Below the pieces are notes generated by a model. The model had not been told where the DNA came from. It worked only from the letters and a program-made list of their open reading frames with translations, and ran no database searches. A DNA stretch of 64,000 nucleotides from Viola odorata (Eukaryota > Streptophyta > Magnoliopsida > Malpighiales > Violaceae), in assembly GCA_963691705.1 (NCBI GenBank), contig OY829538.1, positions 49,813,151 through 49,877,150 of the forward strand, given 5' to 3'. Below are positions 23,199 to 33,074 of this stretch, piece by piece (within the stretch, counting starts at the first letter, position 1; each line of letters starts with the position of its first letter). The translations under genes were made by a program, and so were the position numbers.

Positions 23199-23286
23199 TG
23201 GGTTCTTTCCTCCTTTCTCTCTCAGCTGCCTCCCTTTTTGCTCCTTGTTACTTTTACTTTACTTTCCCTTCTTTTCTCCGGTGATC

Positions 23287-23679
23287 ATGGATGACTTGAC
23301 CAGGAATTATCTGTCCGCGAAAGTCTACCGTGTGAAGGGTCGCGTTGTGGGGGACATCTCTGTCGTGAGACGTATGTTGGTACGGATCTCCGAAGATATT
23401 GATGAGCTCGATAGAGCGCTTTGTCCCTTGGTGGGTCTCCGGGATACTGTGTCGGAAACAGACTCTGATGCCCTCACGGTGGTTTCGGGGGCGGCGGTGT
23501 CAGCGTCTCATATTCAAGTCACCATGGCCGCTCTAAAAAATCAAAAGGCTCTGTTGCAGTGTTGTTTAGAGGGGATGAGAGGGGCCGCTTCCGACTTGAC
23601 CTTAGCTGATGCTGCCATCGGAGGGATTCCTTCTTCGCCTCCTCATGATGATAAGGATGAAGATGGTTTCTCTAATTAA
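23287..23679 (+). CDS. Antisense gene 2 of Tat element: small helical protein
   Basis: A 130-codon intact frame starting MDDLTRNYLSAKVYRVKGR. The ATG at 23287 was chosen because it follows the TATA box and pyrimidine leader and because the paralogue at 24124 starts the same way (MDEQT). The upstream part of the open frame is hydrophobic leader sequence. The body is predicted helical: a segment RMLVRISEDIDELDRALCPL, an Ala/Val-rich stretch, KNQKALLQCCLEGM, then an acidic tail HDDKDEDGF. No known domain is recognised. It lies between antisense gene 1 and antisense gene 3 in the same direction. Function unknown. Confidence 0.55.
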   Translation: MDDLTRNYLSAKVYRVKGRVVGDISVVRRMLVRISEDIDELDRALCPLVGLRDTVSETDSDALTVVSGAAVSASHIQVTMAALKNQKALLQCCLEGMRGAASDLTLADAAIGGIPSSPPHDDKDEDGFSN

Positions 23680-24040
23680 ATGCCTTTGCTTTCCTGTTTG
23701 TAGATGTCGTGTGGCTTTGTAATAAAGAGGAGTGTTTGTGTTATTTCCGTTTGGACTTTCCATCGCTTTGATACCCGTTATGCTTGTGTTATTTCTTTCC
23801 TTATCTTTTATCTCCTCCGTTGTTCTGATGGCTTTCTTCGTCCGATAGCGAGTTCTGCCGATGGTGAATAGTTCCCCCTAGTATTTTTGCTTAGCCTGTG
23901 GCGGTTTCTGAATTTCGCAGCCTTTCAATAAATGTTGGTTACTTTCCACGCTGGTTGCGTCTTTCCCAGGGAGTGTCGCGTGTTCCCTTGGCGTCTTTAT
24001 TGATGGTGCCTTTGTAACCGCGTCATTGATTGTCAGGCCT
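23680..24040 (+). other. Spacer between antisense genes 2 and 3
   Basis: T-rich, with TTGTAATAAAGAG at about 23717 (AATAAA-like polyadenylation word) soon after the stop of gene 2. No gene is visible. Confidence 0.4.
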
Positions 24041-24041
24041 T

Positions 24042-24050
24042 CTATAAATA
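24042..24050 (+). promoter_or_regulatory. TATA box of antisense gene 3
   Basis: CTATAAATA lies 74 bp before the ATG at 24124 and is followed by a pyrimidine-rich leader, the same layout as for antisense gene 2. Confidence 0.55.
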
Positions 24051-24123
24051 GGTTGTGCCTTGTTTGGTCAGACTAAACTTCTGTTCTCCTTTCCTTCCTA
24101 GTCTTTTCTTATTTCCTGCCGTT

Positions 24124-24454
24124 ATGGACGAGCAAACCCTAGGGCAGTTTTTGTTTTTTCTTTCCAAGGTGAAGAAGAATTCCCTTCGGGATTCTCTTGC
24201 CGTTCATGAGATGATCCAAGCCACTGAGGAGGAGATTCGTGGTTTGGAAGAGATTGTGGATCCCTTGCTTGTAAAAAAGGGGCTGGCCATGCCGGAGGAT
24301 TTCAAGGTGGTGGACACCGTCCCTTAGCATGCTTCAGAGCAAGAAGATTTTCCTTGAGAGCTTTTTGCGCGTTCTGTCGCCCATTCCTAGTGAGATTGGG
24401 GATGTTTCTCGCACTCTACTGGATATTCCCCTTCTCCCTGGTGATGACGAATAG
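24124..24454 (+). pseudogene. Antisense gene 3 of Tat element: paralogue of gene 2, frameshifted
   Basis: It starts MDEQTLGQFLFFLSKVKKNS and contains HEMIQATEEEIRGLEEIVDP, which aligns with RRMLVRISEDIDELDRALCP of gene 2. The frame meets a TAG at 24325-24327. In the next frame the sequence resumes as MLQSKKIFLESFLRVL, then a segment ending IPLLPGDDE with a stop at 24452-24454, matching the second helix and acidic tail of gene 2. A single-base lesion near 24320 is the simplest explanation. It has its own TATA box and leader. Function unknown. Confidence 0.5.
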
Positions 24455-24643
24455 ATTGTAGATGCCGTATGACCCCTTTTTTCTGAATAAAATTGCTTTC
24501 TATTCGAATTTCTGAATTTTTTGTGTTGATGAATGTTGTTCGGTCGTCGTAGACCTTTGGTGCGCTGTCGGTTGCTGGGACAGATCTCTCCGTCCACCTA
24601 TTCGTGAAAATAGGGATGGGTTTGTGTACAGGTCTGTGTTAAC

Positions 24644-24789
24644 GCATATCGTGGTCGACGGACCATCTTGATATGGTCAGCTGACAACGCAAGCTCTCTC
24701 CATTCGCCCGTTTACCATAAAACGGAGATGGGATGCCAAGTCGCCGGTTTGAGCAAACGGTGAAGGCTATTTGGAATCTTAACGCGTAT
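24644..24789. repeat. 140-bp tandem repeat of the Tat element, left unit
   Basis: The unit runs from ATATCGTGGTCGACGGACC to GGAATCTTAACG. It is the unit interrupted by the Athila insertion; the array continues at 31250. Confidence 0.85.
24785..24789. other. Target-site duplication CGTAT, left copy
   Basis: Identical to 31250-31254 on the other side of the Athila element. Confidence 0.8.
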
Positions 24790-24977
24790 TGATAGCATGT
24801 ATTTTATGCATGTTTTTCCTTCTATTTTTGCCTTGATTTAGGCCTTGATACTACTAATCCACTCGTATTTCCATCTTTATCACATATCAAGGCCAAGAAG
24901 GAGAAATGTGCGAAAAGACATACTTTCTGAGGGATTTTCAAGGTTCAAGACCATCGTCGAGACCAAGGACCAATTTC

Positions 24978-25040
24978 CTCATCGAGGCCTATCATCGAGG
25001 CCTGTCATCGAGGCCTATCATCGAGGCCTGTCATCGAGCC
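24978..25040. repeat. 15-bp tandem repeats in the Athila LTR
   Basis: ATCGAGGCCTATC and ATCGAGGCCTGTC alternate for about four copies. Confidence 0.8.
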
Positions 25041-25114
25041 CTCGACGGATCAAGAGCCTTAAATCCACGTGTCCTCGCAGTTGTGCTTCCACGTGTCCCC
25101 TCGGACGTCTCCCA

Positions 25115-25407
25115 GAATATTCCCTCAGATGCGGATGTCTCCTAGAATATTCCCTCAGATGTTGGTCTCGCCCGAAAGGAATATTCCATAAAGATTCTTA
25201 TCGAGACCCCATGGAGACTCTCTTCCAGAACATTCCAGAACATTCCAGAACGTTCCAGAATGTTCCCAAAGATGTTGATCTGCCCTCGACATGTCGTCGA
25301 GACCTCGACAAGTGCAAAATGCAAAATCCACGTGGCTCCACTCCAATCACTCCACGTGTCCCCCCTGGTGCATGTCAGATGTTCTGTGAGGATCCCGAGG
25401 AATATTC
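25115..25407 (+). promoter_or_regulatory. Heat-shock element array and G-boxes in the Athila LTR
   Basis: From 25223 to 25265 the sequence is nine uninterrupted 5-bp units alternating TTC and GAA (TTCcaGAAcaTTCcaGAA...), a perfect multi-unit heat-shock element as bound by HSF trimers. Extra GAATATTC boxes lie at 25115-25122, 25145-25152, 25179-25186 and 25400-25407. CCACGTG G-boxes occur at about 25067, 25090, 25328 and 25353. The TATA box is about 240 bp downstream. Heat-driven expression of this LTR is inferred from the motif. Confidence 0.7.
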
Positions 25408-25505
25408 TCCTTTTCTGCCATCGTGGGTCACCCCTTTTGCCAGAGCGTGGGCACCTTGTGTTGAGCTCCCCTTAGCTGGAATTTTGTCCCTTAGTGGGTG
25501 GCTGG

Positions 25506-25515
25506 TGTATATATA
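25506..25515 (+). promoter_or_regulatory. TATA box of the nested Athila LTR
   Basis: GTATATATAC in the context GGCTGGTGTATATATACAACC, followed by CTAGGGTTTCAGC. A similar TATA and leader occurs in the solo LTR at 10619. Confidence 0.55.
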
Positions 25516-26739
25516 CAACCTTATGTGCTAGGGTTTCAGCACCTCATCACCTCTTTTACACTTTAGATATTTTACTCTTAAACTAATTTCAGTAGCTTTC
25601 TTCTAGTTTAGTAGTTTTGGGGCTTGTTCCTTCCTCTTCTGTCCATAGTTGATGGATCCAAGCTTTGTAGCAAGCACCATTAATCAAGTTTTATCCTTAA
25701 CTCTTCCTTTATCTTTTATTATGTTATTTCCATCTTTTATGTGTTTATCTCTTAACATGAGTGGCTAAAACCCACGTTCTTGGTAAAGGTGTATCGAGGG
25801 TTGCTTGGGTAGATTCGAGGCCTGATTGCTCTTAACATGTTCTCTTTGTTATATCTGGTTGCTTGTCATTTTAATTCCATTTTTGCTTAGGGTGATTCGA
25901 GGCCTGATCAACTTTTAATCTTCCCTTTGTAATTATTGTCGTGACTCTGCAGTGATAACTAGCGTGAGACTGTTGGGTAGGTGTAGACAACTAGATTAGT
26001 GTTCTCGGGTAGATCTGGGTTCATTCGTTTAGGGCACGCAGCTGGTTAGGGTCCTGTCGTGATCTTGACAAATCGAGGCATCGATCCCTAGATGTGTCTT
26101 TCTTGTTCTTTATCGATGCTCTGATATTCTGTCCGCTTTGTGCTAGTGACAAGCTGAAGTGAAAAAGGCTGTCTTTTGATGACAAGATAGGTGGCTGAGA
26201 GGATATCAAAGGATCGAGGCCACCTTATTAACAGTGAAAACGGGGGGTGGCTCCTTACGAAAGAAAGCAGGGTGTCTACGTGAAAACATGACCCCTATAG
26301 CACGTCTGTAACGTTAGAACGGAAAATCTTTGCGCTGATGACAATCGAGCCCTCGATGCAACCCAAGAAAGCCCTTTACCAAGTTCCCTTCTCCTTGACT
26401 TATTACCCTTGCTTATTAATCTAATTGTTTATTTTGCATTTTATTTTATCTCTGATCTTTATTATTATTATTTACTTATCGTGACCTCGATTGACATTTT
26501 TAGTAGTTAGAATTGTTAGCTCTGATCACTCTCTTGGTTAACTTGATTAACCTATAAACCCCCCCCCCTTGTTGTTGTGATTTTGTGCATTTTTACCTCT
26601 GTCATACAATCGAGGGCTTGATTTCAGTTCTCACAATCTCTGTGGTTCGACCTTGTTACCGCTTTACACAAATTAGTTTGTGCATCTAGGCCTCAGGAAA
26701 TATATTATTTTTGACCCGTTTCGACGGCGAGTCAAATTT

Positions 26740-26752
26740 TGGCGCCGTTGCC
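26740..26752 (+). other. Primer binding site (tRNA-Asp type)
   Basis: TGGCGCCGTTGCC begins five bases after the LTR end, as is usual in Athila. Confidence 0.8.
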
Positions 26753-26790
26753 GGGGATTGTGACGAAACTGATTTTTCTCTTTTGTTTGC

Positions 26791-29553
26791 ATGACCAGGA
26801 GATCTGCACCAGACCTACTACCCCTCGATCACGAGCTTACTCGAACTGAGAAAGGACTTCGAAGACAGGCCAAAGGACCATCTACCAGTCGTGGGGAAGC
26901 CTCACGTCCTGCCCTCGATAGTCACCGATCTCACTCGTATAATCACGGTATTCTATTTCATCAAGACCTCGACAACTCATTTCTACACACTATGGAACAC
27001 GATCCTCCTCCTCCTCCCCCTCCTCCTGGTCCCGATTAGCCACCAAACATCCAAACCATCGATGACCTAAATGCTGCCCCTGAAACACCAAGCACCTGCA
27101 TTGATTGGCCTACCGTTGCCTATGACTGGACGCTCAAATCAGCAGTCATGCACCATCTCCCCCTTTTTCGTGGCATGGCCAAGGAAAACTCTCATCGACA
27201 CCTCCAGCAGCTCCACAATATCTGCGAGGCCATGAAGCCCACCAATGTCAGCATAGAGCAAGCTAAGCTCCGTGCCTTCATGTGGTCCCTCATGGACGAT
27301 GCCCTCGATTGGTTCTACGACCTCCCTCCTAAATCCATTCGATCATGGCCAGAAATGTCCAAGGTTTTCACGGACAAGTATTATCCGGCGTCCATGGCCA
27401 TGATCACTCGCAAGAAGTTGGTCTCGATTCTTCAGAAGGATACGGAGAACCTCGATCAGTATTATGAGCGCTTCAAGAAGATGCAGGCGTTATGCCCTTC
27501 CCACAACCTCACCGAGCATGCCTTGATCCAATATTTTTGTGAAGGTCTGCGAGCCCACGACAAGGCCCTACTAAATGCCGCCGCAAATGGCTCTCTCACC
27601 CGCCTCACTCCTGCTGCTGCTAAGGCCACGATCGAGCTCATGTCAAAGAATGCAGTGCCCTTGATCGACACCAGCCATCAAGACGCCCGCTCAGCAGCGA
27701 TGGAAAATCAGTTGGCAACCATCACGAGTATGTTACAGAGCATGGCCTTGATTCAGCCTGTCCAAATGAAAGCCTGCCAAATTTGCCAATTCTCAGATCA
27801 CACCACCGATGCGTGCCCATTCATTCCTGACGAGATACAAGTAAATGCAGTGGGAGGGTATCATGCCCCATATGGCCAAAATTACAATCAGAATTGGAAA
27901 CAGCCCAATCCCGGATGGCCAAACAATCATCAATCATCAGGGCCTCGACAACAGCAACAACAAAATCCTTATGGCAATCACCCTCCCTTCAACATGCAGA
28001 ACTTCGTGCCCATGCCTAGCTACCACAGCAATCAGTACCAACATCAACCTCCTCAAGGTCAGACCTTCACCATGCCACCGGTTGATGAAATAGATCATGA
28101 AAAGAAAATAGCTCATGAAAAAAAGGTAGCAGACCTCAAGAAGCAAGTGAGCATCATGATAGCTGAAATGAAAGAGTTGAAAAATCAAGGTAGATTTCCT
28201 GGGCAGACTGAGGCCAACCCAAAGCATAGTGTGTGTGCTATGACTCTTCGGAGCGGTCTCGAATTGCCATCTCGTGAAAATCCAGACCTCGATGACAACC
28301 CATCTAGCTCCTCTCTTCCAGGCCCCGACGATGAATCTGTCGAGCCCTCGACCAAGAAGAAGCAAGTTCCTAAGAACAAGGAGGCCAAGATACCAGAATG
28401 TATGGAAGATCGCATCCGCTCTCCTAGAGGAATGGCCCCGCGTAATAATAAAAGTCCTCCTGAGTTTACCCAGGAGTATATTCACAAGATTCTTGAACCA
28501 CCCTTCCCTCAAAGGCTGGTCAAGACCAAGAAGGAAAGTGAGGATCGTGAGATTTTTGACATGTTCAGCAAAGTCCAAGTCAATATTCCTTTGCTGCAGG
28601 CTATTAAAAATGTTCCTCGGTATGCTAAATTTTTGAAAACTTGGTGTGCTAACAAATGTAATATGATAGGTGTGAACAAGATTTGTGTAGGTGCGAACGT
28701 CTCGGCCTCGATCCAGCGAAAGCTACCGCCCAAGTGCAAAGACAAAGGTATGTTCACCCTCCCCTGCAAAATTGGTACTACTGATGTTGGTAGAGCTATG
28801 TGTGATTCAGGTGCAGGTATGAACGTCATGCCCTTGACGATATACAACAGTCTAGGCCTTGGACCCCTCAAGCCCACCGAGACCTCGATCCAACTAGCTG
28901 ACAAATCCGTCATCCATCCCAAGGGGGTCGTTGAGGACGTCTTGATCCAAGTTGGCGATTTCATATACCCAGCCGACTTCTACGTGATTGACATGGAGAA
29001 TGGGCATTCTGTCAAGGCCTCGGACATGCTCCTAGGCAGACCATTCCTTAAGACAGCAAGGGCCAAGATCGATGTCCATGACGCCTCGATTACTCTTGAG
29101 TTCGACGGCGAGACCATCAAGTTCAATATGCCTAACGCTATGCATGACCCTACTGGGTTCTCTAGTGTTAATTTTGTTGATATCATTGATCCTATTGTTG
29201 AGAAAGTTTCTACACTTGCTGCTGATGATTCTCTACAGCTTGCCCTCGACAGGAGTATTCCGCCCACCATGCTGGACACCTTCACTTTGACACTTGTTAC
29301 TTCAGAGCACTCAATTGTTGATGCTATTGACCCCATTGTTACACAAGTCTCCGATCTTAACGCTGACAACTCCGCACATCGTGCCCTCGACGGGAACATC
29401 ACTACTAATGCACTGGCCCCTATGTTGGAGTTGAAGAGCTTGCCCTCGCACCTCAAGTACGCCTACCTTGGCAAGCATGACACATTCCCGGTGATCATCT
29501 CTAACAAGCTCGATCCTGCTGCAGAGCGTGAGCTAATTTCCACACTCAAATGA
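26791..29553 (+). pseudogene. Athila gag-protease polyprotein with one nonsense codon
   Basis: The ATG at 26791 (MTRRSAPDLLPLDHEL) is the first after the primer site. A TAG at 27037-27039 interrupts the frame, which then continues in phase; the 801-codon run from 27148 is intact. Gag core: KLRAFMWSLMDDALDWFYDL, ITRKKLVSILQKDTENLDQY and LIQYFCEGL. A CQIC...H...C knuckle-like segment lies at about residue 210 of the 801, then a Gln/Asn/Pro-rich region and HSVCAMTLRSG. The protease has an intact DSG triplet (AMCDSGAGMNV) near residue 552 and GRPFLKTARAKIDV. The frame ends before any RT motif. Confidence 0.85.
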
Positions 29554-29667
29554 TATCGCGAGGCGCTTGGATGGACGTCCGTCGAGGTCACGACACTTTT
29601 ACCAGCCCTATGTGCTCCTCAACTAGCCCCGGTAACTTTCGTACCCACTCCTAATGTCCCCAAAGCC

Positions 29668-30045
29668 ATGACACCAACCCTCGCCTCAACTGATACCGAC
29701 ACCATTTTGACAAGCGAGGGCAAGACGCCTAATGCAAATCCAGCTCCATATCCTGCCAGTGACACGATCAAGGGCAAGACGCCTTATCGTGATAAGCTGC
29801 TCTCTCCTAAAACCTTTGCTACTGGACAGAAAGTTTTACTCTACAAATCTCAGCTTAGGCTCTTTTGCAGAAAGTTGAAGCCTCGACGGACCGGTCCTTA
29901 CCTCGTCAAGAAGGTGTATGATCATGGTGTGATCGAGATTCAGAATATGGACACGGGCCTTGTTTCTAAAATTCAAGACCATAGATTGGAGTTGTTCCAT
30001 GAAGGTTTCCACCCCCTCATGGCAGAGCCACCAGACCCAAAGTAA
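29668..30045 (+). pseudogene. Athila integrase C-terminal remnant
   Basis: This frame ends with the Athila integrase tail: TFATGQKVLLYKSQLRLFCR, KLKPRRTGPYLVKKVYDHGV and IQDHRLELFHEGFHP. GQKVLLYxSxLxLFPGKLxxRWxGP is the conserved tail of these integrases. The catalytic core is absent. It is joined to the end of gag-protease by a deletion of about 4 kb relative to complete Athila elements, as estimated from family knowledge. Confidence 0.75.
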
Positions 30046-31166
30046 TTTGAGAATCCAACGTCGAGGCCTCGACATTAACCAAGGCCACGATCGTGGAGAA
30101 TGCCACGAATCGTTGAACTACCCCTCACTCTTCTCTCTTTTATCTCTTTTTCGTACCCTTCTTATTATTTAAATATTGCATGCCATTTTTCTTATTTAAT
30201 TATTGCATGCCTTTTTAATTCCTTTCGTAAATTCTTGCATGCCCTGTTGTTATTTAAATATTGCTTGCCTTTTTATTATTTAATTATTGCATTCCTTTTT
30301 AATTTATTTCGATCCCTTTTGGCCGATCCCCATACTGCATGCCTTTTAATTTATTTCGCTTTTCATGTTCCCCATGCCTTTTTAATCCCCTTGAAATTCG
30401 AAATTTTCCCTAACCGTTGCTTTCTCACTCATCCCTTTCAAATTTTAAATTTTCAGAAGAGAATCCGCGTCCAGCCAGCACTGCCAATCCGCGTCCGCCA
30501 CGTGTCCAGCGAGTCCAATCCGCGTCCCAGCACGCGTCTTCTCCCCCTCGCGCCACGCGTCCTCTGCCTCATCCATCTGCGCCTTATCCGAAATCTCCAG
30601 ACGGCCAACCAGCGCGCGCCACGTGGCAGGAAATCCGCGTAGCCATTCACGCCGCGCCATGCGTCATTCAACGCGTTATCACCAGGGTCAACGCGCAATC
30701 CCAGCGACGCCAACCAGCGCACGCCACGCGGCAGGCAATCCGCGTAGCCCTCTCACAGCGCGCCACGCGTCCCAGTCTTATCTAGATCTGCGGCCAACCA
30801 GCGCGCGCCACGCATCCCATCCTTATCCGCAATCTGCCTCACCAACCAGTGCATGCCACGCGTCCTCCCTCATCCACTCAAAGTGTCATCCGCGTCCCAG
30901 CGCGCCATGTCAGCCCCCTTTTCCGAAAATTTTAAAAAAAAACCAAAAAAATAAAAATTATTTCAAAAATTCCTCCATCACTTTCACCGTGCCCCTCCCT
31001 AACAAAACAAAAAAATAGAGAAAAATACCAAAATAATACTTTTCCTATCTCTTTCAACCAACATCATCTTCTCCAACCTTCATCTTCTCAAACCACCAAC
31101 CATTCCGGTCATGGTGAAGCAAGTGGCCCACAAGCACCCCTCAGGAGCGCGCCCGCCGGCCATACA
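30046..31166 (+). other. 3' region of the Athila element: AT-rich repeats then GC-rich repeats
   Basis: 30160-30400 has several diverged copies of an ATTTAATTATTGCATGCC-type unit. 30460-30920 is GC-rich with repeated CCAACCAGCGCGCGCCACG and ACGCGTCC words at about 30605, 30712, 30795 and 30842. No believable gene is present. The open frames here follow the repeat composition. Confidence 0.6.
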
Positions 31167-31249
31167 CTTGTTACCGCTTTACACAAATTAGTTTGTGCAT
31201 CTAGGCCTCAGGAAATATATTATTTTTGACCCGTTTCGACGGCGAGTCA
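31167..31249 (+). repeat. 3' LTR remnant of the Athila element (83 bp)
   Basis: Identical by eye to 26652-26734, the last 83 bp of the 5' LTR, including TTTCGACGGCGAGTCA at the end. Confidence 0.9.
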
Positions 31250-31764
31250 CGTATCGTGGTCGACGGACCATCTAGATACGGTCAGTTGACAACGCAAGCT
31301 CTCTCCATTCGCCCGTTTACCATAAAAACGGGGATGGGATGCCAAGTCACCCGTTTGAGCAAACGGTGAAGGCTATTTGGAATCTTAACGCGTATCGTGG
31401 TCGACGGACCATCTAGATACGGTCAGCTGACAACGCAAGCTCTCTCCATTCGCCCGTTTACCATAAAACAGAGATGGGATGCCAAGTCGCTCGTTTGAGC
31501 AAACGGTGAAGGCTATTTGGAATCTTAACGCGTATCGTGGTCGACGGACCATTTAGATACGGTCAGCTGACAACGGAAGCTCTCTCTATTCACCCGTTTA
31601 CCATAAAATGGAGATGGGATGCCAAGTCGCCCGTTTGAGCAAACGGTGAAGGCTATTTGGAATCTTAACGCGTATCGTGGTCGACGGACCATCTAGATAC
31701 GGTCAGCTGACAACGCAAGCTCTCTCCATTCGCCCGTTTACCATAAAATAGAGATAGTATGCCA
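31250..31764. repeat. 140-bp tandem array of the Tat element, right part
   Basis: CGTATCGTGGTCGACGGACC starts units at 31250, 31391, 31531 and 31671. The last is truncated at about 31764. Units differ by a few substitutions. With the left unit, about five units survive. The array lies just downstream of integrase in element orientation. Confidence 0.9.
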
Positions 31765-31853
31765 TCGGTTACCCCTTTCATAATGCGTGATTGACCCTTG
31801 TATTTTTTAACGTGGTTCGGCATTTGAAAGCCTACGTCCACAGTGCCGTTTAT

Positions 31854-33074
31854 TTATACAGAGTTGATAAGCAATACATCCGCTCTTGCGTGATATAGCT
31901 TTAAGTGGGCTATATTCCAAGAGTTAGGTAGAGGCGTACCGTTAAGCTCTTTTAGCTGATAGGCACCTTTGCCGATTACTCGGACGACCCGGAAGGGCCC
32001 ATCCCAGTTGGGGCAGAGCTTTTTTATTATTGGGTCGGTGGCTTCCTTGCTGCGCAGTACCAGGTCGTTTTCTTTTAGTAGTCGTTCCTTAACCCGTCGG
32101 TTATGATATTTGGCCATTTTCCTCTTGTAGAGTAGTGTTTTTAGCAAGGTTTGCTCTTGCAGTTCCGGCAGTAGGTCAAGCCGTTCCCTTAGCCTGTCTT
32201 CATTCTACTCCGTGTTGAAGTAGTCAATACGAAGGCTGAGGGCCCCGATTTCTACCGGAGTTACGACCTCAGTAACATAAGTTAGGGCGAAAGGGGTTTC
32301 TCCCGTGCTGGCCTTGATTGTCATTCGGTAGGCCCACATGACGTATGGTAGCTCATCTGCCCATTTTGTGCGTGCTCCTTCCAAGTTTCTTTTTATTCCG
32401 CCCAAGATAGTTCTGTTGGTGACTTCCGTTTGACCGTTGGTCTGAGAATGAGCCACGGAGGAGAACCTTTATTCAATCCCGAATTCCTCGCAACGGTTTT
32501 TGAAGTAACCGCTAGTGAACTGCGTGCCGTTATCGCTGATTAGGACTCTCGGGATCCCGAAGCGTAGGATTACTTGATTTTTGAAGAATTCCCACATTTT
32601 TTCTGCTGTGATTTTTGGGATGGCCTCCGCTTCTGACCACTTGGTGAAGTAGTCTACCGCTAGGATGACGAATTTTAACTGTGGGTGGGCCTCTGGGAAT
32701 GGTCCCATGATGTCGATTCCCCACTGAGCAAATAGGCAGGGGCTGACTATTGCTGATATCTCCGTTGCCGGTTGCCTTGGGATTCTTCCAAATTCTTGGC
32801 ACTTCTGGCAGGTTCTTACGAAGAGGTCGTAGTCCCTTCGGATTTTTGGCCAGTAGAATCCATTGCGGAGGACTTGTGCTGCCATAGTCCCTCCGGAGGC
32901 ATGCATGCCGCAGATGCCCTCATGGATTTCCCGTAGGGTGTAGTGCCCTTCTTCTTCCGATAGGCATTTGGCTGCTGGATGTGAGAAACATCGACGGATG
33001 AGGTCTCCGTCGAACATAGAGCATCTCTCCGCTCGCTTGAGAATTTTCATTTTTGCCGCGGGGTCAATCGGCAA
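31854..33074 (-). pseudogene. Tat integrase with two nonsense codons
   Basis: The reverse-strand frame 33074 to 31854 is continuous apart from stops near 32469 (TAA where Gln is expected after FGIE) and 32205 (TAG in NTE*NED). It has the zinc module HEGICGMHASGG...CQKCQEF, Asp in WGIDIMGPF, Asp in LISDNGTQF, Glu in NGQTEVTNRT, and a C-terminal domain with WDGPFRVVRVIGKGAYQL and ending SWNIAHLKLYH. The DDE triad is visible. The two stops prevent a full product. Confidence 0.85.

Larger units (their letters stand above)
24790..26734 (+). repeat. 5' LTR of the nested Athila element (1945 bp)
   Basis: It starts TGATAGCATG and ends CGACGGCGAGTCA. It contains 15-bp ATCGAGGCCTRTC repeats (about 24978-25040), a heat-shock element array, several CCACGTG G-boxes, a TATA box at 25506-25515 and a C run near 26562-26570. 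Its last 83 bp recur at 31167-31249. Confidence 0.85.
24790..31249 (+). mobile_element. Non-autonomous Athila-like element nested in the Tat array
   Basis: The order is 5' LTR (24790-26734), primer site TGGCGCCGTTGCC, gag-protease, the C-terminal tail of integrase, an AT-rich and then a GC-rich repeat-bearing region, and the last 83 bp of a 3' LTR (31167-31249). It is flanked by CGTAT on both sides. Reverse transcriptase, RNase H and the integrase core are missing between 29553 and 29668. The clean duplication means it integrated as a unit, or lost its 3' LTR bulk afterwards. Confidence 0.85.
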
